DNA of 64,000 nt, from positions 434,001-498,000 of the forward strand of contig NZ_VTWH01000001.1 in assembly GCF_008369445.1 (NCBI RefSeq). The letters are read 5' to 3'. The notes under the pieces are model-generated. The model was given only the letters and a program-made list of their open reading frames with translations, did no database searches and was not told the DNA's origin. Shown in pieces: positions 17,765 to 26,436 of this stretch (positions within the stretch are counted from its first letter, which is position 1; the number at the start of each line of letters is the position of its first letter). Source of the DNA: Aureimonas fodinaquatilis. Lineage in GTDB: Bacteria; Pseudomonadota; Alphaproteobacteria; Rhizobiales; Rhizobiaceae. Both the position numbers and the translations under genes were made by a program.

Positions 17765-19777
17765 TCAGAGCGCCTTGATGAATGTCGCAAATTCCTGCCG
17801 CAGCTCCAGCAACTTCGCTTCTGCCTTCTGCCGGCGCTCGCCCAACTCGGCAATGCTGTTCTCTTCATCCTCCAGCATCGCAACGTAGCGCTGGCCAAGC
17901 GCGCTGTCGCCGGGCACGGCGGCAAGGTTTTCCCGAATTCGCATCTGATTGCGCGATGCAAGGTCCAGATCCTGTCCGATCAATTCAACCTGCTGCTCTG
18001 CTCGAGCGATCTCGCCACGTCGCTCGGCAAGATCAGAAAGCGTCTTTATGGTTTGCGCGTCGTCTATCTGCCCCGACCAGTAGAGCAGCGTTTCGGTGTC
18101 GGCATCAATCAGTTCAATGCTGTCGGTTTCCGTGCGTTCGTTCGCGGCCGTAATCTGTGCTGTCGCACCCTCTTCCAGTTCAACGCGCAGCCGGTGGTGG
18201 GTCGGCGTGGATTCGACAAGAGAGGCGGACGTAAAGGCCCAGCCTGATCGGCGCGGATGTTCGATAATGACCGTGCGTGGCGCATCCTGCGCCCCGACAA
18301 TGGTATAGGTTATTTCCGAACGGGTGATGCGCGTTGCCCGCAATACGCCTTCTGAAAGCGTTGCGCGGAACACAGCTTCATCACGGCCTGCGTCTGTCGT
18401 AACCTGAACCTTGCGGTCTGTTGCAAAACTGATCATGCGGCTTTCGCCGGTGGGTAAGCCGCGCAGCTCGGCATCTCCCGCATAACCTTCATCATTGGCC
18501 GCATACACGGTGACAATGCCAGGCGGCAGGGTTGTGCCGGTGCCGTTTTCAAGCCGCAAGGCGGAAATGGGATGGACGCTGCCGCTTTCCGGTTGAAAAA
18601 GAGAAATACGCTCCGCCTCCAGTTCGGCATCAATGAATGGAACCGACAGGGTGCGACCGGCGGCAAGGTCTATAGGGTCCGGCAGGCGATATATGGCTGC
18701 CGCTTCACCCTCCGCAGCCGCGGCCTGCGAGACGGGCGCGGACGGTTCTGCGGCGATGGATGGGGCAGGTGCCATCTGCGGTGCGTCCGCTCGCTGGCGG
18801 TTGGCCCGTTCTGCCATGTCTTGCGAAGATTCTGCCGCGATGCCTTTGAAGCTGTCAGGCCGCGGCGGTGCAGCGGTTTGCGCCATGATTGGCAGTTGCG
18901 GGCGCTCATGCCAATAGCGCTGATGCAGCCGCTGGGCCAAGGTCACGGGTGCACCCGAGGATAGTGTCAGGGAGACATCACGCCAGTCTTCGCCAGTGGC
19001 GTTTTCGACCACCGCCCAGGCCTGAAGTCGAGCGGTCTTTTCCGGACCAAGCAGCAGCCGATAGGCCGTCTTCCACACCGGTGCGGGCACCACATAGTCA
19101 AGGCGCACATCCCGCTGGCTTTCGCCGTCCAGCGAAACCGCCACAGTGCGCAGATCGTCCGTTCGACCGCGTCCGCTGACCGAAGCCGCCTCGCGGAGTT
19201 TATCGCGCACGGCTTCGTCCAGAATCCGCAGCTCGGTGTCAGCGCGAAGTCTCAGCACAGCAATCTGCCCGTCTTCTGTCATCACCGACAGGGCAGGGTC
19301 GCGTTCCGTGGTGCCGTCTCCACTCTGCTGTGCCGGCTCGACGCCCAGCACCGTGCCCTCAACGGTGCGACCGCCTGATGCCGCGCGAATGCTGATCCCC
19401 TGAAGCGTGGCCAGAAGACGCGGCAATGAGTGCATATCGTCCGGCGTGAAGGGCAGCCGGCGAAAGGTTTCATCGACAGGTGAAAGCCCGTCCAGAGACA
19501 TTGAGGCGACGCCACCGGCAGGATCCCGCACGATCAGGCTTTTGAGAATATCATCGACCTGGTCCAGTGGAACATCGAATTCAAACCCCGCCGTGCCATC
19601 AACACGCACGCTCCGGTGAATTTCGGCAAGCCCGCCCAATGACATTGTCACAGCCTCGATCCTGTCCTGCGTATCGGTCTGGGCGAAGGCCAGCCCGCCC
19701 GGTAATGCGATCAGCAGGCAGGCGCTCATTATCGCCCGGTTCAGCGCTGGCAGAGTTTTTGCCTTATGGGTGCTCAT
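17765..19777 (-). CDS. Secreted DUF4139 domain protein
   Basis: This 670-residue protein has a signal peptide (about residues 13-33, ending GLAFAQ) and resembles the DUF4139/mucoidy-inhibitor-like group. A mid-region with VRLDYVVPAPVWKTAYRLLL and WAVVENATGEDWRDVSLTLSSG is the characteristic part. An Ala/Pro-rich linker (about 320-370) and a C-terminal coiled coil (about 575-665, rich in Glu, Arg and Leu) follow. Members are periplasmic and of unknown function. The start has GGAG 7 bp upstream. It is transcribed toward the secreted protein at 16560, and both may belong to an envelope-stress set next to the ECF locus. Confidence 0.75.
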   Translation of the reverse strand: MSTHKAKTLPALNRAIMSACLLIALPGGLAFAQTDTQDRIEAVTMSLGGLAEIHRSVRVDGTAGFEFDVPLDQVDDILKSLIVRDPAGGVASMSLDGLSPVDETFRRLPFTPDDMHSLPRLLATLQGISIRAASGGRTVEGTVLGVEPAQQSGDGTTERDPALSVMTEDGQIAVLRLRADTELRILDEAVRDKLREAASVSGRGRTDDLRTVAVSLDGESQRDVRLDYVVPAPVWKTAYRLLLGPEKTARLQAWAVVENATGEDWRDVSLTLSSGAPVTLAQRLHQRYWHERPQLPIMAQTAAPPRPDSFKGIAAESSQDMAERANRQRADAPQMAPAPSIAAEPSAPVSQAAAAEGEAAAIYRLPDPIDLAAGRTLSVPFIDAELEAERISLFQPESGSVHPISALRLENGTGTTLPPGIVTVYAANDEGYAGDAELRGLPTGESRMISFATDRKVQVTTDAGRDEAVFRATLSEGVLRATRITRSEITYTIVGAQDAPRTVIIEHPRRSGWAFTSASLVESTPTHHRLRVELEEGATAQITAANERTETDSIELIDADTETLLYWSGQIDDAQTIKTLSDLAERRGEIARAEQQVELIGQDLDLASRNQMRIRENLAAVPGDSALGQRYVAMLEDEENSIAELGERRQKAEAKLLELRQEFATFIKAL

Positions 19778-19826
19778 TCAATTTCTCCAGGTTTGACGTT
19801 CCGCCAGCCGCATGCGTCTTCGAAAC

Positions 19827-20522
19827 TCAGCCGATGAAGGCCAGATATTCCGCTTCCAGCCGATCAAAGAGGTCCATTTTCCGGTTGAGCTCGTCCACAG
19901 ACTTGCCCATGAGCTGGTTTGACCGGGCAGTGGAGCATTCCGACGGGGCCGACTGAGCAGCTGTCGAAGCCCTCTGTTCGATTTCCGCAAGTTCGCCAGC
20001 ATCGAAATAGTCCGGCATTTGCGCTGCCCGCTCGAGGTCGGTCCGGTACCGTCCGCCATGGCAAAGGTCGGCGTAAGCCTGATGCTGCCTTGCTCGTCCA
20101 AGAACGTCGCCTTTTTCCCGGGTCAGAACCTCACGATAGAATTCCGGGTTCTTTGCTGTCAGGTAGATGGCGTCGTTGTCGGCCAGTCCGGAATATTGAA
20201 GCTCCGGCAAATGACGGTCCGGCATGACCCAATCGAGGGGCTCGACGCGAATGGCGTCTACGGAATTTGCAACCTGAACAAGGCACAGGATGCCGGCCAC
20301 AGCCGCCAGGCCCTTGCGTGCCGCGTCCTTTGGCGCAGAAGGGCGCAGTACACCAAATACGATGACCAGCCCGACGATTGCCATGATCAGGCCGCCGAGG
20401 TTGAACCGGTTGTCCGAGACAACTTCGCCGTTGACTGTGACCAGATTGGTTGTACCCAGAAACAGAAAGAATGGGACGATAGCCAAGGCCAGGGCGAGGG
20501 CAGGTTTGGAAAATCGGGACAT
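19827..20522 (-). CDS. Membrane protein of unknown function
   Basis: This protein of 231 residues from the ATG at 20522 (MSRFSKPALA) has two hydrophobic segments near the N-terminus (about residues 6-24 and 44-64), a third around residues 73-90, and a hydrophilic C-terminal half rich in Glu, Arg and Ala. The longer frame to 20576 adds an unlikely leader. It is 49 bp upstream of the DUF4139 gene on the same strand, so it is probably the first gene of that operon. No family was recognised. Confidence 0.6.
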   Translation of the reverse strand: MSRFSKPALALALAIVPFFLFLGTTNLVTVNGEVVSDNRFNLGGLIMAIVGLVIVFGVLRPSAPKDAARKGLAAVAGILCLVQVANSVDAIRVEPLDWVMPDRHLPELQYSGLADNDAIYLTAKNPEFYREVLTREKGDVLGRARQHQAYADLCHGGRYRTDLERAAQMPDYFDAGELAEIEQRASTAAQSAPSECSTARSNQLMGKSVDELNRKMDLFDRLEAEYLAFIG

Positions 20523-20762
20523 GCAGCACTCTTGTGTTGGGTGAAAATGAAAAATGTGCACCGACCGTGTCGGCATCGACCATTAGAGTTGAGGGGCACT
20601 GATAAGCCTGAGGCGCATCGGCCTTTCTTCTGGGGCTTGCTTGTAGATGAGACGACGGGGGCGGGCTTGATCTTGGTCCGGACCAATAAAATGTTCAGCG
20701 CGAGCAGTGGCGGGAATGATCGTGGAAAACGTCACAAATCCCGGCCGGGGGATGTGTGCGGA
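20523..20762. other. Intergenic region, no gene seen
   Basis: These 240 bp between two leftward genes show no reading frame with coding character. They probably hold the promoter of the membrane protein operon. Confidence 0.35.
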
Positions 20763-21086
20763 TTACTGACTTCTGCAACGGCCGTCTTTGACCATTTGAG
20801 CGATGGCGGTTTCCGACTGCTTGTTGATCCAGGGCATGGCAGCTTGCTCGCCCAATTCATTGACCTTCGCCCGAGCTCTTTGCTGAAGTCGCCTTTGCTC
20901 CGATCGCGGAAGCATGCTGAACCGGCAAGGTTCGAGCCGCTTCGCCTGACTGGATTTGCCGCTCCGTTCATGGAGGCGGTTGAAATTCTGGGTGTTTGAC
21001 CAGCCGGGTGTGTAATTGAAGTCTTGAGCCAGCACTGGCGCCGGCAGCAGGAACACAAATGGCAGTGCAAGTAGTATTGAACGCAT
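20763..21086 (-). CDS. Small secreted protein of unknown function
   Basis: This protein of 107 residues from the ATG at 21086 opens with a clean signal peptide (MRSILLALPFVFLLPAPVLA). The mature part of about 86 residues is basic and polar, with two cysteines (LEPCRFSML and DGRCRSQ) that could pair. The frame is open further upstream, but that extension lacks coding look. No family was recognised. It lies upstream of the membrane protein and DUF4139 genes on the same strand, with 240 bp between. Confidence 0.6.
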   Translation of the reverse strand: MRSILLALPFVFLLPAPVLAQDFNYTPGWSNTQNFNRLHERSGKSSQAKRLEPCRFSMLPRSEQRRLQQRARAKVNELGEQAAMPWINKQSETAIAQMVKDGRCRSQ

Positions 21087-21278
21087 GACTGTATCCCGAA
21101 AATTTATGAACTGGATCTTGGAAACTAGACGCTGCAGGTCGATACAACATTGGTAACAACGCAAAATTAGCCAGGATTCTGCCCGAAATTCTCACTGGCG
21201 GGCGCGGGGAGGGGAAAGCTGTCGCTTCACAACACTCATTGTGATCAACAGTCAGGCGGGGCCAAAGGGCCGCGCGCA

Positions 21279-21848
21279 CTAATCTCCAACCAGTTGCGCT
21301 GCTGCCTCGCCAGCAGTGTCCATATAGGTTGGGTCCCGGTGCAGGAGCACAACGGCGAATGCGCCGTCGAGAAGAAGAAGGATCTGGCGCGCAAGGCGCC
21401 GTGCTTCGTCGTCAGGGCGCTCGTCCACAAACACCGAGTAAAGCCAGTCTTCGACCCTGTTCTTGTGGGCACGACCCACGATGATTGCAGGATGTCCAGG
21501 CATATGGATCAGCTCAACCGATGTTCGCAGGAAGCCGCATCCCTTCCAGTCGGGATGCCGTGCCAGAATTGCCAGATTGCGGAAGATGCCCTGAACCTTA
21601 TCAGCCGTGGTGCCCTCGGTCTGCGTAAACCACTTCTGAAATTGCGCCAGATTTGGCGGATCGCGTGTTTCCAGGCAGGCAGCGATCAGATCATCCTTAC
21701 TGCGGAAATGATAATAGAACGTCTTTTTGGTCAGCCCGGCCTTCTCAGCGACGGCATCGACGCTGACAGCGCGAACTCCCTGCGCGTTAAACAGCTTTCC
21801 TGCGGCTTTGATGATGCGGTCCCGCGTCGGCGCAATTGTTCTGGTCAT
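21279..21848 (-). CDS. TetR family transcriptional regulator
   Basis: This 189-residue repressor has a typical N-terminal TetR helix-turn-helix (residues about 8-55, with VSVDAVAEKAGLTKKTFYYHF) and an all-helical effector domain. It diverges from the alpha/beta hydrolase relic across 52 bp that contain a symmetric operator-like element. The likely function is self-repression and control of the divergent hydrolase. The ligand is unknown. Confidence 0.9.
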   Translation of the reverse strand: MTRTIAPTRDRIIKAAGKLFNAQGVRAVSVDAVAEKAGLTKKTFYYHFRSKDDLIAACLETRDPPNLAQFQKWFTQTEGTTADKVQGIFRNLAILARHPDWKGCGFLRTSVELIHMPGHPAIIVGRAHKNRVEDWLYSVFVDERPDDEARRLARQILLLLDGAFAVVLLHRDPTYMDTAGEAAAQLVGD

Positions 21849-21857
21849 GCATCAAAG

Positions 21858-21877
21858 TATACCCACCAGTGAATATA
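21858..21877. promoter_or_regulatory. Probable TetR operator
   Basis: TATACCCACCAGTGAATATA is an imperfect 20-bp palindrome with 14 of 20 positions symmetric. It starts 10 bp upstream of the tetR start codon and lies 24 bp before the divergent hydrolase start. Size and position fit a TetR-family operator that blocks both promoters. Confidence 0.5.
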
Positions 21878-21900
21878 CACAATTGACCTGAAAACCTATC

Positions 21901-22844
21901 ATGCGTGATATGACCAGCTTTTCATCACTGCCCACGGCTATCGACGGAATGCCAGGATCCTTTGCATGCGCTGACGGGGTAAAATTATCCGGTCATTTCT
22001 GGCGCGCGCTTACGGCGAAGCCGCTCGGCACCGTCATCGTCAATCCTGCCACCGGCGTTGCGGCGCGCTATTACCATCGCTATGCCCGCTTTCTGGCCGG
22101 TAACGGGTTTGACGTGCTGACCTATGACTACCGTGGCATTGGCCTTTCGCGCCCTGAGCGGATGAGAGGCAGTGGCTACCGCTGGCGCGACTGGGGTGAA
22201 CAGGATTTCGAAGCGGCGATCAGATATGTCGAGCAGCATGGTAGAGGTGACAAGCTGCTGGTCGTCGGCCACAGCATCGGCGGTTTCCTGCCGGGTCTGG
22301 CACCAAGCGCACCCCGAATTGATCGGATGCTGACGGTTGGTGGGGAGACTATGCCGCGCAGAAAAGATTGCGCCTGTTTGTCAAATGGCATGTGGCAATG
22401 CCCGCCCTGACCTTTGCCTGCGGGTATTTCCCAGGCCGGCGGTTGGGATGGCTGGAGGATCTGCCCGCCGGGGTCGCGAACGAATGGAGTTTTCGCGGCC
22501 CCCGCTTTGAACGAAGCCATCCGCGTGGCGAGCGGCTCAGCGTGGTGGCGCGGATCGCGGCCTTCAACGCACCAATTCTGGCCGTGGCCCTGTCCGATGA
22601 CGAGCTTGGAACACCGGCTGCTATCGACCGCACACTTCGGTATTATACCGGCGCGGAGCGCACGACGGTTCACCTGAGCCCGGCGAATTTCGCCCGCGAC
22701 GCTATCGGCCATTTCGGCCTGTTTCACGACAGTCATGCTGCCGGATTCTGGCTTGATAGCCTTGTCTGGCTGCGCGACGGCCGCAACCCATGGCCAAGCC
22801 ACGTTAACAGGACCTGCCATCCATCTTGCTTATATGCGTCCTGA
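21901..22844 (+). pseudogene. Alpha/beta hydrolase (COG4757-like), frame disrupted
   Basis: The first frame (21901-22410) encodes the N-terminal half of a serine hydrolase, including the nucleophile motif GHSIGG. After LTVG the family-like sequence continues in another frame, starting WGDYAAQKR at 22341 and running to 22844 with the usual C-terminal FGLFHD histidine region. Family members normally have about five more residues between these points. A deletion of roughly 16 bases (any length of 1 modulo 3) at about 22340 therefore explains both the shift and the shortening. Downstream of the break the first frame ends in an unrelated tail. A sequencing error cannot be excluded, but a simple one-base error would not restore the missing residues. 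Confidence 0.75.
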
Positions 22845-22865
22845 AAGGATGTCGCGTGCGGGTCA

Positions 22866-23687
22866 CTATGTACGAGCGGTGTGGAGAAGAAGACCCAGTA
22901 TGCCCCTTTGTCCTATGGCAACCAGAGAGAACTGCTGGGTGATTGTGGTTGCGGCTGTTCGCAGCAGGCTTGAATAGTGCTCGATCTGACCTTCCAGATC
23001 AACGAGAGGCACAACCAGACTGATCGCCGCAATGCACTGCCCCTCAGCATTAGTTATCGGGCACGCGATACAGGCAAGATGAGGATCGACCTGACCGGCC
23101 AGCATGAAAATATCTTTGCCTCGGCTCGCTTCAATCGACGCCAGAAATTCGCTTTCGGGGAGTGTCGAGCCATCCCTCAGCACATAGTCCTCTTCCTTGA
23201 CGCCGCCCAGAATTTCTTCACGCGGTATATCTCTGAGAAGAAAACGACTTGATGCAGTGCGTGGCAGAGGATGACGGCTGCCCTCCGTTGACAGCATGTA
23301 AGAGGGTCTTTGCGCGGCAGCGGCGATCAGAACAAGCTGCTTCCAGTTGTCCAGGGCCACAAACTCGGACAGTTGCTGCGAGTCAAGTGCGAGTTTCTGA
23401 ACTGCGCCGCGGATGAAATTGGGAAAATCCAGATGCTTTGTCGCTGCCTTGCCAAGCAATGCCACTTTTTGACCGAGGTGATATCTCCCCTCACTTGCAC
23501 GGTCTATATATCCACGCTCTTCCAGTTGCTCGACAAGCAGATAGGTCGTTGATCGAGGGCAAGCGGTGCCAATTGAAATTTCCGGAATGGTGCTGGGATC
23601 GGCTTTGGAAGCCAGAAACTCCAGGATGTCAAATACCCTGTCAGTTCCCTTTCCACGCAGTGATTGAGAACTGTTACTGGACGCCAT
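22866..23687 (-). CDS. IclR family transcriptional regulator
   Basis: This 273-residue regulator starts at the ATG at 23687, with GGAGG 8 bp upstream. It has an N-terminal winged helix (about residues 14-75) and a C-terminal IclR effector domain (about 90-260, with HLACIACPITNAEGQCIAAI near the ligand site). It diverges from the first N-carbamoyl-D-amino acid hydrolase gene and is the obvious candidate controller of that gene. An 18-bp perfect palindrome lies between them. Confidence 0.88.
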   Translation of the reverse strand: MASSNSSQSLRGKGTDRVFDILEFLASKADPSTIPEISIGTACPRSTTYLLVEQLEERGYIDRASEGRYHLGQKVALLGKAATKHLDFPNFIRGAVQKLALDSQQLSEFVALDNWKQLVLIAAAAQRPSYMLSTEGSRHPLPRTASSRFLLRDIPREEILGGVKEEDYVLRDGSTLPESEFLASIEASRGKDIFMLAGQVDPHLACIACPITNAEGQCIAAISLVVPLVDLEGQIEHYSSLLRTAATTITQQFSLVAIGQRGILGLLLHTART

Positions 23688-23806
23688 GGGTTTTTCCTCC
23701 GGATCTGCCTGATAACCCGCCATGTGCTTTTCTCTTGGCGCAAATGCAACGGTGAAGATCAGTTGACAGGTGAGACACTCCGTGTCACGTTTGCTATATG
23801 AGATTT

Positions 23807-23824
23807 AGTCCATTATATTGGACT
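23807..23824. promoter_or_regulatory. Perfect palindrome, probable IclR operator
   Basis: AGTCCA-TTATAT-TGGACT is a perfect 6+6 inverted repeat whose spacer is close to self-complementary. It lies 47 bp before the hydrolase start at 23871, between the divergent IclR and hydrolase genes. Location and symmetry suggest the binding site of the IclR protein. A weak TTGACA at 23763-23768 could be a -35 element. Confidence 0.45.
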
Positions 23825-23870
23825 TTGCAACTCTTTTGGTCATTTTCAAACATGCTTGGGAGGTGAGGCA

Positions 23871-24806
23871 GTGTCACGCATAGTAACCGTTGGGGCCGCT
23901 CAGCTGGGGCCGATTGCCCGATCAGATACCAGAACGCAGGTTGTGGAGCGGCTGATTGCCCTTCTGAAGCAGGGCAGCGAGCATGGTTGTGATGTGGTTG
24001 TTTTTCCGGAGCTGGCACTGACAACGTTTTTTCCGCGCTGGTACATGGAAGATCAGGCTGAGGTAGATCAGTTCTTTGAAAAATCCATGCCAGGCACCGA
24101 CACCCAGCCATTGTTCGATGCAGCGCGCGAATATGGTGTCGGCTTCTATATCGGCTATGCGGAATTGACCGAACAGGATGGGCAAGTCCGGCACTTCAAT
24201 ACCTCAATTCTGGTTGACAAAAGTGGCGAGATTGTTGGGAAATATCGCAAGATCCACCTTCCCGGTCATGCTGAACACGAAGAATACCGCGCGTTCCAAC
24301 ATCTGGAAAAGCGGTATTTTGAAACCGGCGACATGGGTTGGCCAGTTTATCGCGCCTTTGGTGGCATTATAGGCATGTGCATCTGCAATGACCGGCGATG
24401 GCCCGAAACTTATCGCATGATGGGGTTGCAGGGCGTGGAAATGGTCATGGTCGGCTACAATACGCCGCGCCACAACCCTCCTTCACCTGAACATGACAGG
24501 CTCAGTGACTTCCACAATCATCTGGTCATGCAATCCGCTGCCTATCAGAACGGCACATGGGTGATCGGGGTCGCAAAGGCGGGCGTGGAAGAAGGATGCG
24601 AGTTGATCGGCGGCAGCGTCATCATCGCGCCCAGTGGTGAAATTGTTGCCCGTTGCACCGGAATGGGCGATGAACTGGCCGTTGCCATCTGTGACTTCGA
24701 AATGGGCCATTCCTACAAGAACACGATCTTCAACTTTGAAGCCCACAGAGAGCCTCAGCATTACGGCCTGATTGTTGAACGCAAGGGCGCCAAGGTAACC
24801 GTTTAG
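23871..24806 (+). CDS. N-carbamoyl-D-amino acid hydrolase, copy 1
   Basis: This nitrilase-superfamily enzyme hydrolyses N-carbamoyl-D-amino acids to D-amino acid, CO2 and NH3. From the GTG at 23871 (GGGAGG 7 bp upstream) the protein has 311 residues. The catalytic Glu47, Lys127 and Cys172 then fall at exactly the numbers known for the Agrobacterium enzyme, which supports the start. MCICNDRRWPE around Cys172 is diagnostic of this subgroup. It is followed by a D-amino-acid-type PLP enzyme. No hydantoinase of the cyclic amidohydrolase family is in the window. Substrate range cannot be told. Confidence 0.85.
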   Translation: MSRIVTVGAAQLGPIARSDTRTQVVERLIALLKQGSEHGCDVVVFPELALTTFFPRWYMEDQAEVDQFFEKSMPGTDTQPLFDAAREYGVGFYIGYAELTEQDGQVRHFNTSILVDKSGEIVGKYRKIHLPGHAEHEEYRAFQHLEKRYFETGDMGWPVYRAFGGIIGMCICNDRRWPETYRMMGLQGVEMVMVGYNTPRHNPPSPEHDRLSDFHNHLVMQSAAYQNGTWVIGVAKAGVEEGCELIGGSVIIAPSGEIVARCTGMGDELAVAICDFEMGHSYKNTIFNFEAHREPQHYGLIVERKGAKVTV

Positions 24807-25056
24807 ATTTTGTGCAACACACGGCGATGAAGCCCGGCGCCCAGCGGCGGGCCTCAGGCGGTATCGAGTGAACCGGCCGGGCGAGCAGTCGCGCGCAGGC
24901 GTCCATGCGCATCCGATGGGTGAAGCCTCCGCGGGTCGCATATTCATCCATCAAGTGGGGCGGAGCGGATGGCAGGAATTCGGCCATATCGGCCAAATAT
25001 CAAGATCAGTCTTCAAGCTTTTTCTGTCATGGCCATTTCAGGTGAGAAATCCATCA

Positions 25057-26385
25057 ATGACACATCAGTTTCCAATCAACGACGCCCGGCCGCTGCCTGT
25101 TCTCACAGACATCACCATTGATGGTCGAAGCAAGGGTTTTCCGGGAAAACTGCCGGTGACGCCGCTTGCCGACATTGGAGCAAAAGGCTGGAATGTGCTC
25201 CGGCAGGACCTGCCGTTTCCAGTTGCAGTGCTCGACATCGACGCGCTGAACCACAACAGCGAGTGGATCAAGGCGGTCGTGTCGCATTATGGCGTGTCGC
25301 TTTGCCCGCATGGCAAGACAACCATGGCGCCGCAACTGTTTCATCGGCAGTTGGCGGATGGTTGTTGGGGTATCACCTTGTCAACTCAACACCAGGTGCA
25401 AACGGCAAGACATTATGGCATTGAGCGGGTGTTTCTGGCCAACCAGATCATGGACCCTGTTTTTCTGGCTTACATAGCCGACGAGCAGATTTCAGACCCG
25501 GATTTTGATTTTTACTTTCTGGTCGATTCCGACGAGGGAATAGACCTTTTGCAGCGCGTTGCTCTGGGCAAATCCGGTTTCAGGCCTTTTCAGGTGTTGA
25601 TCGAAATGGGCAGCACGGATGGCCGTACGGGCTGTCGGACGATGGAAAAGGCCCTGCATCTTGCCAGGCGCATTGCCGCAATCCCCGAGGTGGCGGTTCT
25701 TTCAGGTATTGAAGGGTTCGAGGGAGCCATTCGTGGCAAGGACGTCCATGAGATCGAAGACCGTATTGTCAGATTTCTGGGTCTGATGGTTGACGTTGCC
25801 ACTGCTGCTGAAAAGGAAGGCCTGTTTGGTGGACGTGAAGTGCTTCTAACCGCCGGAGGCTCCAGTTATTTCGATCTTGTGGCGCGGGTTCTGACCAAAG
25901 CCCGGCTTGCTTCGCCCACACGGGTGGTGCTGCGCAGCGGGTGCTACATTGCCCATGATGCGCTGATGTACGAAGAGCAGGTCGCAAGAGCGCTGGAGCG
26001 TTCGCCTGAACTGGCCGCACTTGCCATAAAGCCTCGACAGGCTCTGACAGTGTGGGCTGTTGTGCTTTCCCGCCCGGCCGACGATGTGCTGTTTCTGAAT
26101 ATCGGGCGTCGCGATGTGTCGTTTGACTCGCATCTCCCGCGGCTTCTGGCCTATGTCGACACATCGTCATCGCCCGAAGTTCGGCCGTTGACCGGAAGCC
26201 ATCAAACCATGCTTCTTTATGATCAACACGCCAATATAAGCTGCTCATCCGACAGTCCTCTAAGACCAGGTATGCTGGTCCAACTGGGCATATCACACCC
26301 TTGCACAACCTTCGACAAATGGGACGTGCTGAGCCTGGTGGATGACGACCACAATGTGGTGGGCGCGGTTAAGACGTTTTTCTGA
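25057..26385 (+). CDS. D-serine dehydratase/D-threonine aldolase-like PLP enzyme
   Basis: This 442-residue fold-type III (alanine racemase-like) PLP protein has the Schiff-base lysine Lys87 in the SLCPHGKTTMAP motif. The C-terminal YDQHANISC segment provides His/Cys residues where D-serine dehydratase-like proteins bind a metal. The ATG at 25057 is preceded by AGGTGAG; the frame open to 24868 is not convincing. Likely reactions are deamination or aldol cleavage of a D-amino acid. Following a D-carbamoylase gene by 250 bp, it would consume the product of that enzyme, which is inference from neighbourhood. Confidence 0.75.
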   Translation: MTHQFPINDARPLPVLTDITIDGRSKGFPGKLPVTPLADIGAKGWNVLRQDLPFPVAVLDIDALNHNSEWIKAVVSHYGVSLCPHGKTTMAPQLFHRQLADGCWGITLSTQHQVQTARHYGIERVFLANQIMDPVFLAYIADEQISDPDFDFYFLVDSDEGIDLLQRVALGKSGFRPFQVLIEMGSTDGRTGCRTMEKALHLARRIAAIPEVAVLSGIEGFEGAIRGKDVHEIEDRIVRFLGLMVDVATAAEKEGLFGGREVLLTAGGSSYFDLVARVLTKARLASPTRVVLRSGCYIAHDALMYEEQVARALERSPELAALAIKPRQALTVWAVVLSRPADDVLFLNIGRRDVSFDSHLPRLLAYVDTSSSPEVRPLTGSHQTMLLYDQHANISCSSDSPLRPGMLVQLGISHPCTTFDKWDVLSLVDDDHNVVGAVKTFF

Positions 26386-26436
26386 TGACAGGGTGGGCGG
26401 TAAAGAGCGGCTTCGAATGACCTTGCACGAACTGGT

